Assembly: GCF_001187435.1 (NCBI RefSeq)
Contig: NZ_LFXA01000004.1
Span: 129,001-193,000 of the forward strand
Direction: 5' to 3'
Source: Streptomyces caatingaensis
GTDB taxonomy: Bacteria; Actinomycetota; Actinomycetes; Streptomycetales; Streptomycetaceae
DNA: 64,000 nt
Below, one piece after another: positions 18,663-27,886 of the stretch. The position numbers and the translations under genes were made by a program. Numbering within the stretch: the first letter of the stretch is position 1; every line of letters begins with the position of its first letter. The notes beneath the pieces are model-generated. The model made no database searches and was not told where the DNA came from. It saw nothing but the letters and a program-made list of their open reading frames with translations.

Positions 18663-19613
18663 ATGCGCATCCGCCCCGCCTCCCCCCTGCCCCGTGCCCT
18701 CGTCGCCCTGGCCGCGGCCGCCCCGCTCGCGCTGGGCCTCGCCACCGGGCCCGCCGAGGCCTCCTCCCCCGCCATGGCACGGCCGCACACGCCCTACGCC
18801 ATCGGCCACCGCGGGGTGCCCGTCCAGGCGCCCGAGAACACCCTCGCCTCCATCGACAGAGCCGCCCGCCTGGGCATCGGATGGGTGGAGAACGACGTCC
18901 AGCGCACCAAGGACGGCGCGCTCGTCGTCATCCACGACACCACCCTCACCCGGACCACCGACGTGCGGAAGCGCTTCCCGGACCGGGCGCCCTGGCGCGT
19001 CGGCGACTTCACCCTCGCCGAGATCCGCAAGCTCGACGCCGGGAGCTGGTTCGGCCACCGCTTCGCCGGCGAGAAGGTGCCCACCCTCGACCGCTACCTG
19101 CGCCGGGTCGACCACAACCGGCAGCGCCTGCTGCTGGAGATCAAGGCGCCCGAGCTCTACCCCGGCGTCGAACGGCAGATCGCCGACACGCTGCGCCGCA
19201 CCGGCTGGCTCGACCGGCGGCACGTCGGCGGCCGGCTGGTGGTCCAGAGCTTCAGCGCGCCGTCGCTGAAGGCCTTCCACGCCCTGCGCCCGGAGGTGAG
19301 GACCGGCTTCCTGGGCGCCCCGCGCGCCACCGACCTGCCCCGCTACGCCGCCTTCGCCGACCAGATCAACCCCGACCACACCAAGGTCACCGCGGACTGG
19401 GTCCGCAAGGTCCACGGTCTGACCGGCCCGCACGGCCGGCGGCTGGAGATCTCGGCGTGGACCGTGGACGACCCCCGCCGGGCGGTCGCGCTCGCCCGCA
19501 TGGGGGTGGACGCGATCATCAGCAACGCGGCGCACGTCGTCGCCGGCGCGCTGGCGGACGACGCCGACGAGGACGCCGACGCCGTGCCGGCGCCGGCCGA
19601 CGCCCTCGGCTGA
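18663..19613 (+). CDS. Secreted glycerophosphodiester phosphodiesterase
   Basis: 316 aa. A Sec signal peptide ends near residue 32. The GDPD TIM-barrel follows with GHRGVPVQAPENTLASIDRA (catalytic His, Arg and the metal-binding Glu) and the second His in VVIHDTTLTRTTD. LLEIKAPE provides a further metal ligand, and ISAWTVDDPR with VDAIISN closes the domain. It hydrolyses glycerophosphodiesters to glycerol-3-phosphate outside the cell, a phosphate- and carbon-scavenging role. The ATG at 18663 follows GAGGAG. It diverges from uvrB. The C-terminus ends in a short acidic tail. Confidence 0.94.
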   Translation: MRIRPASPLPRALVALAAAAPLALGLATGPAEASSPAMARPHTPYAIGHRGVPVQAPENTLASIDRAARLGIGWVENDVQRTKDGALVVIHDTTLTRTTDVRKRFPDRAPWRVGDFTLAEIRKLDAGSWFGHRFAGEKVPTLDRYLRRVDHNRQRLLLEIKAPELYPGVERQIADTLRRTGWLDRRHVGGRLVVQSFSAPSLKAFHALRPEVRTGFLGAPRATDLPRYAAFADQINPDHTKVTADWVRKVHGLTGPHGRRLEISAWTVDDPRRAVALARMGVDAIISNAAHVVAGALADDADEDADAVPAPADALG

Positions 19614-19667
19614 CCGGTGCGGCCCTCCCCCTTCCGGGTGGACCCTGGGAGGAGGAGGTGGTGCACC

Positions 19668-19946
19668 GTGCAGCGTTCGGGCAACGAGCCCATGACCGCG
19701 CGCAGCCCGCTCCGTCTGCGGTGCGGGCTCGCCGTCTTCGGCCTGGTCGTCTCCGCCGGGGGTGCGTGGCTGTTCGCCGCGTCCGGGCACCCCGGCTGGG
19801 CCGCGGCCTTCGCGGTCCTCGCCCTGATCACCGTCGTGGACCTCGCCTTGATCATCCGCCACATCCGCCAGGGCCCGCACTGGCAGCCGGGGCGGGACGT
19901 TCCGCCGTACGAGCCGCTCGACGAACGGGGGCGGCGAGGGCCGTGA
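19668..19946 (+). CDS. DUF6343 family small membrane protein
   Basis: 92 aa. Two hydrophobic helices (LAVFGLVVSAGGAWLFA and AAAFAVLALITVVDLALII) are followed by RHIRQGPHWQPGRDVPPYEP, the conserved C-terminal motif of the actinobacterial DUF6343 family. The function is unknown. The GTG at 19668 is favoured because GGAGGAGGAGG lies 9 nt before it; an in-frame start 17 codons upstream has no such site. The gene follows the phosphodiesterase by about 50 nt and may share its transcript. Confidence 0.85.
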   Translation: MQRSGNEPMTARSPLRLRCGLAVFGLVVSAGGAWLFAASGHPGWAAAFAVLALITVVDLALIIRHIRQGPHWQPGRDVPPYEPLDERGRRGP

Positions 19947-19969
19947 TGTGGAGGGTGTGTGCCCCGGTC

Positions 19970-19991
19970 CCTCCCCCGGAGGGGGCACCCC
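19970..19991. repeat. 22-bp dispersed element, probable bidirectional terminator (copy 1)
   Basis: CCTCCCCCGGAGGGGGCACC plus CC. The identical 22 bp occur at 56208-56229. Both copies lie between convergent genes. CCCCC-GGA-GGGGG can fold as a short hairpin. Confidence 0.55.
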
Positions 19992-20363
19992 TCACCCACC
20001 CACCTCCCCGAACCGCGCCGCCGCGACGAAATCCGGCCGGGGATCGAGCGCCGCCGCGAGCCGGAAGTACCGCAGCGCCTCCCCCGCCCGCCCCGCCCGC
20101 ACCAACGTGCGCCCGAGCGCGAAATGAGCGAAGGCGTTGTCCGGTTCGCGCTCCAGCACATGCCGGAACTCCCCCTCCGCCCGCCGCAGTTGAGCGGAAG
20201 CGAAATACGCCCGGGCCCGCAGCAGACGGGCCGCCGTGTTCCCGGGGTGGGACGAGATCACCGAGTCGAGGAGCTTGACCGCGCCGCGCGGATCCCGCGC
20301 GTCCAGCAGCCGTTCGGCCGTCCGGAAGTCGATGACGTGGGTCTCGGGCGTCGGCTCGGGCAC
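19992..20363 (-). CDS. Tetratricopeptide-repeat protein
   Basis: 123 aa. About three TPR units are visible (AERLLDARDPRGAVKLLDSV, AARLLRARAYFASAQLRRAE, AFAHFALGRTLVRAGRAGEA). Such short TPR proteins act as protein-binding adaptors; no partner is evident. The GTG at 20363 (VPEPTPETHVIDF) is preferred over a GTG 11 codons upstream because GGGAAGGA lies 8 nt before it and the N-terminus then matches the usual Streptomyces form. It converges on the DUF6343 gene and lies just downstream of coaE. Confidence 0.88.
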   Translation of the reverse strand: MPEPTPETHVIDFRTAERLLDARDPRGAVKLLDSVISSHPGNTAARLLRARAYFASAQLRRAEGEFRHVLEREPDNAFAHFALGRTLVRAGRAGEALRYFRLAAALDPRPDFVAAARFGEVGG

Positions 20364-20445
20364 GAGTGCGGTCCTTCCCTGTGGCTGCCGGGACACCGGG
20401 GCGAAGGGCCCCGGACGGGGGGAGGCAACGCCCCGGACGCAAGCC

Positions 20446-21060
20446 CTATTCCCGGCCGCTTCCCCCCGCCGCCCGGGCCCGCAGCCGGGCCCAGACCTCG
20501 TCCACCCGGGCGGCCAGCTCCTCGACCGGGCCGTCGTTGGGGATCACCTCGTCGGCCACCGCCAGCCGCCGCTCGCGCGTGGCCTGCGCCGCCATCCGGG
20601 CGCGGGCCTCCTCCTCGGCCATGCCGCGCAGCCGCACCAGCCGGTCGAGCCGGGTCTCCTCGCTCGCGTCGACCACGAGCACCACGTCGTAGAGCGGCGC
20701 GAGGCCGTTCTCGGCGAGGAGCGGCACGTCGTGGACGACGATCGCGTCCGGCGGCGCGGCGGCCTGGAGCTCGGCCGAGCGGGCCCGCACCAGCGGGTGC
20801 ACGATCGCGTTCAGCGCCGCGAGCCGCTCCTCGTCGGCGAAGACGAGCGCCCCCAGCGCGGGCCGGTCCAGCGAGCCGTCCGGCGCGAGCACGCCGGAGC
20901 CGAACTCGCCGACGACCGCCGCCAGTCCGGGCGTGCCCGGCGCGACGACCTCCCGCGCGATCCGGTCGGAATCGATGATCACCGCGCCGTGCGCGGCGAG
21001 CAGCCGCGACACCTCGCTCTTGCCGGCGCCGATCCCGCCGGTGAGGCCCACCGTCAACAT
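20446..21060 (-). CDS. coaE: Dephospho-CoA kinase
   Basis: 204 aa. CoaE phosphorylates dephospho-CoA at the 3' hydroxyl, the last step of CoA synthesis. The P-loop is at residues 8-16 (GGIGAGKSE), followed by the substrate motif [12 protein letters not shown], the DVPLLAENG lid region and [17 protein letters not shown]. The ATG at 21060 lies 7 nt after a TAGCGT box, suggesting a leaderless message. It is 25 nt downstream of the PAC2 gene, so it may also be read from upstream. Confidence 0.97.
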   Translation of the reverse strand: MLTVGLTGGIGAGKSEVSRLLAAHGAVIIDSDRIAREVVAPGTPGLAAVVGEFGSGVLAPDGSLDRPALGALVFADEERLAALNAIVHPLVRARSAELQAAAPPDAIVVHDVPLLAENGLAPLYDVVLVVDASEETRLDRLVRLRGMAEEEARARMAAQATRERRLAVADEVIPNDGPVEELAARVDEVWARLRARAAGGSGRE

Positions 21061-21067
21061 GGGCCCC

Positions 21068-21073
21068 ACGCTA
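21068..21073 (-). promoter_or_regulatory. -10 box of a predicted leaderless coaE transcript
   Basis: The minus strand reads TAGCGT, then 7 nt, then the coaE ATG. No convincing -35 is seen. Confidence 0.4.
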
Positions 21074-21085
21074 CCGTCGTGACGC

Positions 21086-22030
21086 TCAGCGCCCGCCGTC
21101 GCCCTCGCGGTCGGCGAGGAACCGCTCGAACTGGGCGCCCAGTTCCTCGGCGGAGGGCAGCTCCACCGGCTCGGCGACCAGGTTGCCGCGGGTCTCGGCC
21201 CCGGCCACCGCGTCGTACTGGTGCTCAAGCCCGCGGACCAGGGACACCAACTCCTCGTCCCCCTCCCCGATCTGCCGCTCGATCTCCTCCTGCGTCCGCA
21301 GCGCCTGGTTGCGCAGCGCGTGCGCGGTGTCGGGCAGGACGAGCCCGGTCGCGGAGGTGATCGCCTCCAGGACGGTCAGGGCGGCGTCGGGGTACGAGGA
21401 GCGCGCCACGTAGTGCGGGACGTGGCCGGTGATACCGAGCACGTCGTGGCCCGCCTGGGCGAGCCGCAGCTCGACGAGCGCCTCGGCGCTGCCGGGCACC
21501 TGCGCCTCGTCGAAGTGGCTGCGGTGACCCGGCACGAGGTCCGTGCGGTTGCCGTGCGCGGTGATGCCGACGGGGCGGGTGTGCGGAACGCCCATGGGAA
21601 TGCCGTTGAAGTTGACCGAAAGCCGCACCCTCAGCCGCTCCACGATCTGGCGCACGGCGGCGGCGAACCGCTCCCACTCCACGTCCGGTTCGGGCCCGGA
21701 GAGCAGGAGGAACGGCGCGCCGGTGGCGTCCTGGACCAGGCGCAGTTCGAGCCGGGGCGCCTCGAAGGCGCTCCAGTGGTCGCGCTCGAAGGTCAGGACG
21801 GGGCGGCGCGCCCGGTAGTCGACCAGCCGGTCGTGGTCGAAACGGGCCACGACCTGGTGCGGCAGCCCGTCGAGGAGCCGCTCGACGATCTGGTCCCCCG
21901 TCTCACCGGCGTCGATGTACCCGTCGAAGTGGTAGAGCATGACCAGCCCGGCGCTGTCCTGGGCGAGGGCCAGGTCGGCCACGGCGAGCCCCTGGGGCTC
22001 CCATTCGTACAAACCCTGCGGATCCATCAC
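21086..22030 (-). CDS. PAC2 family protein (proteasome-assembly-chaperone fold)
   Basis: 314 aa. The PAC2 fold is indicated by [20 protein letters not shown] near the N-terminus, the substrate-loop [25 protein letters not shown], and a C-terminal helical tail that ends in an acidic stretch. In actinobacteria PAC2 proteins are widespread and proposed to assist proteasome or ATP-grasp-linked assembly; direct function here is unknown. The GTG at 22030 lies 10 nt after AGGAGG, and the ATG at 22027 is the alternative. It follows rpsA past a strong terminator, so it likely has its own promoter. Confidence 0.9.
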   Translation of the reverse strand: MMDPQGLYEWEPQGLAVADLALAQDSAGLVMLYHFDGYIDAGETGDQIVERLLDGLPHQVVARFDHDRLVDYRARRPVLTFERDHWSAFEAPRLELRLVQDATGAPFLLLSGPEPDVEWERFAAAVRQIVERLRVRLSVNFNGIPMGVPHTRPVGITAHGNRTDLVPGHRSHFDEAQVPGSAEALVELRLAQAGHDVLGITGHVPHYVARSSYPDAALTVLEAITSATGLVLPDTAHALRNQALRTQEEIERQIGEGDEELVSLVRGLEHQYDAVAGAETRGNLVAEPVELPSAEELGAQFERFLADREGDGGR

Positions 22031-22123
22031 GGTGACCGTTCCTCCTCATGTTCCGTGAGGGAGAACGTTCTTGACGCCCCGGGGAATTCCCGCTCCGCGC
22101 CGGGGAGGCGCCCGGACAGGCGG

Positions 22124-22156
22124 AAGGCCCGCTCCCCCCGAGGGGGAGCGGGCCTT
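22124..22156 (-). terminator. Strong hairpin terminator of rpsA
   Basis: AAGGCCCGCTCCCCC and GGGGGAGCGGGCCTT form a perfect 15-bp stem with a 3-nt loop, 33 nt past the rpsA stop. Confidence 0.85.
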
Positions 22157-22189
22157 CGCCGTCAGCGGTCACCCGCGGTGGTCGGAGCC

Positions 22190-23683
22190 TCAGCTCTGGC
22201 CGCCGGCGAGCTTCTCGCGGAGGGCGGCCAGCGCCTCGTCCGACGCCAGGGCGCCGGAGGTGTCGGCCGACTCGGAGGAGTACGAGCCACCGGCCGGAGC
22301 GGCCTGCTGGGCGGCCTGGTCGCCGGCGGCGGCAGCCTCGGCGTCCGCCTCGCGGGACTTGATGACCTGCGCCTGGTGCTGCTCGAAGCGCTGCTGCGCC
22401 TCGGCGTACTGGCGCTCCCACTCCTCGCGCTGCTTCTCGTAGCCCGGCAGCCAGTCGTTGGCCTCGGGGTCGAAGCCCTCGGGGTAGATGTAGTTGCCCT
22501 GGTCGTCGTAGGACGCGGCCATGCCGTACAGGGTCGGGTCGAACTCGACCACGGACGGGTCGGCACCGAAGGACTCGTTGGCCTGCTTCAGCGAGAGGCT
22601 GATGCGGCGGCGCTCGAGGTCGATGTCGATGACCTTGACGAAGATCTCGTCGTTGACCTGGACGACCTGCTCCGGGATCTCCACGTGGCGCTCGGCCAGC
22701 TCGGAGATGTGGACCAGGCCCTCGATGCCCTCGTCGACGCGGACGAACGCGCCGAACGGAACGAGCTTGGTGACCTTACCCGGGACGACCTGGCCGATCT
22801 GGTGGGTCCGGGCGAACTGCTGCCACGGGTCCTCCTGGGTCGCCTTGAGCGACAGGGAGACGCGCTCGCGGTCCATGTCGACGTCCAGGACCTCGACCGT
22901 GACCTCCTGGCCGACCTCGACGACCTCGGACGGGTGGTCGATGTGCTTCCAGGACAGCTCGGAGACGTGGACGAGACCGTCGACGCCGCCCAGGTCCACG
23001 AAGGCACCGAAGTTGACGATGGAGGAGACGACGCCGGAGCGCACCTGGCCCTTCTGGAGGGTGGTGAGGAAGGTCTGGCGGACCTCGCTCTGGGTCTGCT
23101 CCAGCCAGGCGCGGCGGGACAGGACCACGTTGTTGCGGTTCTTGTCCAGCTCGATGATCTTCGCCTCGAGCTCCTTGCCCACGTAGGGCTGGAGGTCGCG
23201 GACGCGACGCATCTCGACCAGCGAGGCCGGGAGGAAGCCGCGGAGGCCGATGTCGAGGATGAGACCACCCTTGACGACCTCGATGACGGTACCGGTGACG
23301 ATGCCGTCCTCTTCCTTGATCTTCTCGATCGTGCCCCAGGCGCGCTCGTACTGGGCGCGCTTCTTGGACAGGATCAGGCGGCCTTCCTTGTCCTCCTTCT
23401 GGAGAACGAGGGCCTCGACCTGGTCACCGACGGAGACGACCTCGTTGGGGTCGACGTCGTGCTTGATCGAGAGCTCGCGGGAGGGGATGACACCCTCGGT
23501 CTTGTAACCGATGTCGAGCAGGACCTCGTCCCGGTCGACCTTCACGATGACGCCGTCGACGATGTCGCCGTCGTTGAAGTACTTGATCGTCTCGTCGATC
23601 GCGGCGAGGAAGGCTTCCTCGTTACCGATGTCGTTGACCGCAACCTGCGGGGTGGTGGCGGTGGTCTCGGTGCTGCTCGTCAT
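22190..23683 (-). CDS. rpsA: 30S ribosomal protein S1
   Basis: 497 aa. Four S1 RNA-binding domains follow a short N-terminal segment, beginning near residues 38, 125, 206 and 291 (for example GDIVDGVIVKVDRDEVLLDI and KGQVRSGVVSSIVNFGAFVD). This is the four-domain actinobacterial form rather than the six-domain E. coli form. S1 recruits structured mRNAs to the ribosome; leaderless messages, common in this window, do not need it. The C-terminal 120 residues are acidic, Gln/Ala-rich and probably disordered. The ATG at 23683 follows GGAG at 11 nt. The predicted promoter gives a leader of about 193 nt, long enough for autogenous control. Confidence 0.98.
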   Translation of the reverse strand: MTSSTETTATTPQVAVNDIGNEEAFLAAIDETIKYFNDGDIVDGVIVKVDRDEVLLDIGYKTEGVIPSRELSIKHDVDPNEVVSVGDQVEALVLQKEDKEGRLILSKKRAQYERAWGTIEKIKEEDGIVTGTVIEVVKGGLILDIGLRGFLPASLVEMRRVRDLQPYVGKELEAKIIELDKNRNNVVLSRRAWLEQTQSEVRQTFLTTLQKGQVRSGVVSSIVNFGAFVDLGGVDGLVHVSELSWKHIDHPSEVVEVGQEVTVEVLDVDMDRERVSLSLKATQEDPWQQFARTHQIGQVVPGKVTKLVPFGAFVRVDEGIEGLVHISELAERHVEIPEQVVQVNDEIFVKVIDIDLERRRISLSLKQANESFGADPSVVEFDPTLYGMAASYDDQGNYIYPEGFDPEANDWLPGYEKQREEWERQYAEAQQRFEQHQAQVIKSREADAEAAAAGDQAAQQAAPAGGSYSSESADTSGALASDEALAALREKLAGGQS

Positions 23684-23882
23684 GTGGGAAAGGGCTCCGG
23701 TACGGACATTGAGTCGTAGGTACTGCTACGCCGAGAGCCCGTATATCGCACCGCCGAAGCCGGACAGCCTTGGAGGCGCTCTCCGGATCGCTCCGGTAGC
23801 GCCTCGACAACCGAGGGGACATGCAACAAGTGCGAAAGCGGCCTGCTCGGTCCGAGGCGCGCAGGCCCGCAGCGCAACTTGT

Positions 23883-23911
23883 AGCATACGGGGACGGCCG
23901 GACACGGTCAA
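23883..23911 (-). promoter_or_regulatory. Predicted vegetative (HrdB-type) promoter of rpsA
   Basis: The minus strand reads TTGACC, a 17-nt spacer, then TATGCT, close to consensus. Transcription would begin near 23876. Confidence 0.75.
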
Positions 23912-24054
23912 TGCGCGAAGGCGCACAGCAGGGACAAAACCCACCGAATCCGGCGCAACTCACCTTGCAGGACGCGGGAAACGCCCCTCGAAGTCCTCGG
24001 ACGGCCGGATACTCTACCCACTTTTCCAGCCGGCCAGGGATCGCGACCACCCAG

Positions 24055-24870
24055 ATGACGCCAGAATCCACCGAAGAGCACGAGCCCGAGGCGGTCCGCA
24101 GGACCACCGGCGCCACCGAGAGCAGCCGGGCCAGCCGCGGCTGGTGGGACCGCAACGCCGACGAGTACCAGAGCGAACACGGCGCGTTCCTCGGCGACGA
24201 CCGCTTCGTCTGGGGCCCTGAGGGCCTGGACGAGGCGGAGGCGGGGCTGCTCGGCCGCCCCCTGGCCGGGCTGGACGTGCTGGAGATCGGAGCCGGCGCG
24301 GCCCAGTGCTCGCGCTGGCTGGCCGCCCAGGGGGCCCGGCCGGTCGCCCTGGACCTCTCGCACCGGCAGCTCCAGCACGCGCTGCGGATCGGCGGGGACG
24401 TCCCCCTGGTCGAGGCCGACGCCGGGGCCCTCCCCTTCGCGGCCGGCTCCTTCGACCTGGCCTGCTCGGCGTACGGGGCGCTGCCCTTCGTCGCCGACCC
24501 GGTGCGGGTGATGCGCGAGGTGCACCGGGTGCTGCGGCCCGGGGGGCGCTGGGTCTTCTCCGTCACCCACCCGATCCGCTGGGCCTTCCCCGACGAGCCC
24601 GGGCCCGAGGGCCTCTCCGTCGCCGCCTCCTACTTCGACCGCACGCCCTACGTCGAGCAGGACGAGGCGGGGCGGGCCGTGTACGTCGAGCACCACCGCA
24701 CGCTGGGGGATCGCGTGCGCGACGTCGTCGCCGGGGGTTTCCGGCTCCTCGACCTCGTCGAGCCGGAGTGGCCGGACTGGAACACGCAGGAGTGGGGCGG
24801 CTGGTCGCCCCTGCGCGGCCACTTGATCCCGGGCACGGCGATCTTCGTCTGCGAGCGCGACCAGGGCTGA
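24055..24870 (+). CDS. Class I SAM-dependent methyltransferase
   Basis: 271 aa. After a 40-residue N-terminal region (WWDRNADEYQSEHG), motif I is VLEIGAGAAQCSRWLA. It is followed by the acidic loop ALDLSHRQL, motif II (FDLACSAYGALPFV) and the post-II segment VLRPGGRWVFSVTHP. The fold is that of the Methyltransf_11 group. The substrate cannot be predicted; in Streptomyces this gene often lies next to rpsA. The ATG at 24055 is the first start after the divergent rpsA promoter, with a TACTCT box about 40 nt upstream as a possible -10. It ends just before a large inverted repeat. Confidence 0.92.
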   Translation: MTPESTEEHEPEAVRRTTGATESSRASRGWWDRNADEYQSEHGAFLGDDRFVWGPEGLDEAEAGLLGRPLAGLDVLEIGAGAAQCSRWLAAQGARPVALDLSHRQLQHALRIGGDVPLVEADAGALPFAAGSFDLACSAYGALPFVADPVRVMREVHRVLRPGGRWVFSVTHPIRWAFPDEPGPEGLSVAASYFDRTPYVEQDEAGRAVYVEHHRTLGDRVRDVVAGGFRLLDLVEPEWPDWNTQEWGGWSPLRGHLIPGTAIFVCERDQG

Positions 24871-24894
24871 GGGGGCAGGGCTGAGGGGGGATGT

Positions 24895-25059
24895 GCCCCC
24901 GACCCGCCCTTTCACCGTTTCTGGCGCGCTGCCGCGCGGGGCAACGCGGCTTCGCCACGTTAGTCCCCAAACGCCGGACGGGCTGATTCAGCCCGTCCGG
25001 CGTTTGAGGACACCCGCGGCGGAGCCGCACCAGAAACGGTGAAAGGGCGGGTCGGGGGC
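24895..25059. repeat. Nested inverted repeat: 30-bp outer arms around a 19-bp hairpin
   Basis: Outer arms 24895-24924 and 25030-25059 are perfect reverse complements over 30 bp. Inside, 24968-24986 (CAAACGCCGGACGGGCTGA) and 24988-25006 pair perfectly over 19 bp. The inner hairpin, followed by GAGGAC, is a sequence I recall as recurring in Streptomyces intergenic regions. It separates the methyltransferase and hrpB and can terminate transcripts in both directions. It could instead be a relict mobile palindromic element. Confidence 0.8.
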
Positions 25060-25087
25060 GCCTCTCCCCCTCAGCGACACTGTCCCG

Positions 25088-27658
25088 GTGACCCGCACCA
25101 CCGACGTCCTCACCCACCTCCCCGTCCACACCGCCCTCCCCCACCTCACCCGCGCCCTCGACAGCCACGGCGCAGCCGTCCTCTGCGCCCCGCCCGGCAC
25201 GGGCAAGACCACCCTGGTCCCCCTGGCCCTGGCAGGGCTGGCAGGGCCAGCGGGACCAGAGGGAGGAGCGGAGATCGACGAGGCCGCGCCCCGGCGCGTC
25301 CTCGTCGCCGAACCCCGCCGCATCGCCGCCCGCGCCGCAGCCCGCCGCATGGCCTGGCTGCTGGGCGAGCAACCGGGCGTGCGCGTCGGCTTCACGGTGC
25401 GCGGGGAGCGGAAGGCCGGCCCCCGGACGGTGGTCGAGGTGGTCACCACCGGTGTCCTGCTCCAGCGCCTCCAGCACGACCAGGAGCTGGCCGGAGTCGA
25501 CGTCGTCGTCCTCGACGAGTGCCACGAGCGGCACCTGGACGCGGACACCGCGGCCGCCTTCCTGCTCGACGTCCGGGCGGCCCTGCGCCCGGACCTGCGC
25601 CTGGTGGCCGCGTCGGCGACGACGGACGCCGAGGGCTGGGCCCGGCTGCTGGGCGACGCCCCGGTGGTGACGGCGGAGGGCACGGCGCACCCCGTGGAGG
25701 TCGTGTGGGCGCCCCCGCCGCGCGCCGTGCGCCCCCCGCACGGCCTGCGGGTGGACCCGGCGCTGCTGGACCACGTGGCGGCCGTGGTGCGGCGGGCGCT
25801 GCGCGAGCGCGAGGGCGACGTGCTGTGCTTCCTGCCGGGGGTCGGCGAGATCGGCCGGGTGGCCGGGCTGCTGGGCGGGGAGGAACGGCTGGGGGCGGAG
25901 GTGCTCCAGGTGCACGGCCGGGCCCCGGCCGCCGTCCAGGAGGCGGTGCTGGCCGGCAGCCCGGAGGGCACCCGCCGGGTGGTGCTGGCGACCTCGGTGG
26001 CGGAGTCGAGCCTGACCGTGCCGGGGGTGCGTGTCGTCGTGGACGCCGGTCTGGCGCGCGAGCCGCGCACGGACCACGCCCGCGGGCTGAGCGCCCTGAC
26101 GACCGTCCGGGCGTCCCGGGCGGCCGGCCGGCAGCGGGCCGGCCGGGCGGGCCGTGAGGCCCCGGGGACGGTCTACCGCTGCTGGGCGGAGGGCGACGAC
26201 GCCCGGCTGCCGGCGTTCCCGGCGGCGGAGATCACGGTCGCGGACCTGACGGCGTTCGCCCTGCAGGCGGCCTGCTGGGGCGACCCCGACGCGAGCGGCC
26301 TGGCGCTGCTCGATCCCCCGCCCTCCGGCGCGATGGCCGCGGCCCGCGCCGCGCTGACCGCCACGGGCGCCGTGGACGGTGCGGGCCGCCCGACCGGCCG
26401 GGGCCGGCGGATGGCCCGGCTCGGCGTGCACCCCCGCCTCGCACGGGCCCTGCTGGACGGCGCCCCGCGGCTGGGCGCGCGGCGCACGGCCGAGGTGGTG
26501 GCGCTGCTGAGCGAGGAGCCGCCCCGGGAGTACGGCGACGACCTGGCCGCCGCGTGGCGGGCCGCGCGCCGGGGCGCGGACGCGTACGGGGCGCGCTGGC
26601 GTGCGGAGGCGCGCCGGCTGGAGGGCGCCCTGCGCGGGGTCGCGGAGGACGGTCCGTGCGGCGGCGAACCGCTGGGCGACGACGCCGCCGCGGGCCTGGT
26701 CGCGGCGCTGGCCTTCCCCGAACGGGTGGCGTGCGCGCGTGGCGGGGCGTCGTACCTGATGGTGTCCGGGACGGGCGCCGAGCTGGGCGACGGTTCGCGC
26801 CTGCGCGGCATGCCGTGGCTCGCCGTGGCCGTCGCCGACCGGCCGGTCGCCGCGGCGTCGGCCCGGGTCCGGCTGGGCGCGGTGATCGACGAGGGGACGG
26901 CCCGGGAGACGGCCGGGGCGCTGCTCGCCGAGGACGAGGAGGTGCGCTGGTCCCCGGAGCGCCGGGACGTGGTGGCCCGCCGGGTGACGCGGCTGGGCGC
27001 CGTCGAGCTGGCCTCGGCCCGGCTCGCCGCCCCGGACCGGGCCCGGCTGCGGGCGGCGCTGCGGGAGGGGCTGGTGGCGGAGGGCCCGGGGCTGCTGCGC
27101 TGGAGCGCGGAGCCCACCGGACTGCGGCGGCGCCTGGCGTTCCTCCACCGCGAGCTGGGCGATCCCTGGCCGGACGTCTCGGACGCCGCGCTGCTGGAGC
27201 GGGCGGACGAGTGGCTGGGCCCGGAGCTCGACGCGGCGCGCGGGCGCGCGGATCTGGAGCGCGCGGACGTACGCGCCTGTCTGGAGCGCCTGTTGCCGTG
27301 GGCGACGGGCGACGCCGCCCGGCTGGGCGAGCTGGCGCCGGAGCGGATCGAGGTGCCCAGCGGCTCGCGGATCCGGGTGGAGTACGGCGACGGGCAGCCC
27401 GTGCTGGCCGTCAAGCTCCAGGAGCTCTTCGGTCTCCAGGACACGCCGCGGCTCGCGGGCGGGCGGGTGCCCGTCCTGGTGCACCTGCTCTCACCGGCGG
27501 GACGCCCGGCGGCCGTCACGGCCGACCTGGCGTCCTTCTGGCGGGAGGGCTACCGGGCCGTACGGGCCGAGCTGCGCGGCCGCTACCCGCGCCACCCGTG
27601 GCCGGAGGACCCCGTTGCGGCCGAGCCCACCCGGCGCACCAACACCCGCCGCCGGTGA
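25088..27658 (+). CDS. hrpB: ATP-dependent RNA helicase HrpB
   Basis: 856 aa, the family size. The DEAH-type helicase core has Walker A APPGTGKTT (residues 34-42), motif Ia EPRRIAARAAARRM, motif II DECHERHLD, motif III ASATTD, motif V ATSVAESSLTVPGV and motif VI GRQRAGRAGREAPGTVYRCW. The C-terminal HrpB domain ends in RYPRHPWPEDP. HrpB proteins are RNA-dependent ATPases of uncertain cellular role. The GTG at 25088 begins MTRTTDVLTHLPVH, which suits HrpB N-termini; no ribosome site is seen, so it may be leaderless. It converges on the small gene at 27683. Confidence 0.95.
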   Translation: MTRTTDVLTHLPVHTALPHLTRALDSHGAAVLCAPPGTGKTTLVPLALAGLAGPAGPEGGAEIDEAAPRRVLVAEPRRIAARAAARRMAWLLGEQPGVRVGFTVRGERKAGPRTVVEVVTTGVLLQRLQHDQELAGVDVVVLDECHERHLDADTAAAFLLDVRAALRPDLRLVAASATTDAEGWARLLGDAPVVTAEGTAHPVEVVWAPPPRAVRPPHGLRVDPALLDHVAAVVRRALREREGDVLCFLPGVGEIGRVAGLLGGEERLGAEVLQVHGRAPAAVQEAVLAGSPEGTRRVVLATSVAESSLTVPGVRVVVDAGLAREPRTDHARGLSALTTVRASRAAGRQRAGRAGREAPGTVYRCWAEGDDARLPAFPAAEITVADLTAFALQAACWGDPDASGLALLDPPPSGAMAAARAALTATGAVDGAGRPTGRGRRMARLGVHPRLARALLDGAPRLGARRTAEVVALLSEEPPREYGDDLAAAWRAARRGADAYGARWRAEARRLEGALRGVAEDGPCGGEPLGDDAAAGLVAALAFPERVACARGGASYLMVSGTGAELGDGSRLRGMPWLAVAVADRPVAAASARVRLGAVIDEGTARETAGALLAEDEEVRWSPERRDVVARRVTRLGAVELASARLAAPDRARLRAALREGLVAEGPGLLRWSAEPTGLRRRLAFLHRELGDPWPDVSDAALLERADEWLGPELDAARGRADLERADVRACLERLLPWATGDAARLGELAPERIEVPSGSRIRVEYGDGQPVLAVKLQELFGLQDTPRLAGGRVPVLVHLLSPAGRPAAVTADLASFWREGYRAVRAELRGRYPRHPWPEDPVAAEPTRRTNTRRR

Positions 27659-27682
27659 GGGAGTCGCTCCCGCCGGGGAGGT

Positions 27683-27886
27683 TCAGGGGAGGTAGCGCTC
27701 GAGTGCCGCCGCCCCCTTCTCCTCGATGTGCCGGCGGGCCGCCTCGACCCGCTCCGGGGTGATGTCGTGGCCGGAGGCCAGGACGAGGTCCTCCGGGTCG
27801 AAGGGCCGCTCGGCGCCGGTGTACAGCCGGCTCGGCCCGGACGCGGTGGACCGCTCGGTGGATCCGTCCTCGGGACTCTCCTTCAC
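27683..27886 (-). CDS. Small conserved-looking protein, function unknown
   Basis: 67 aa, beginning MKESPEDGST from a GTG at 27886 with AGGAGG 6 nt upstream. The second half (LVLASGHDITPERVEAARRHIEEKGAAALERYLP) is helical and acidic/basic-patterned like a small DNA- or protein-binding module; I do not recognise a named family. The frame is open further upstream but without the composition of a real protein. It lies between hrpB (convergent) and polA (same strand, upstream). Confidence 0.72.
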   Translation of the reverse strand: MKESPEDGSTERSTASGPSRLYTGAERPFDPEDLVLASGHDITPERVEAARRHIEEKGAAALERYLP

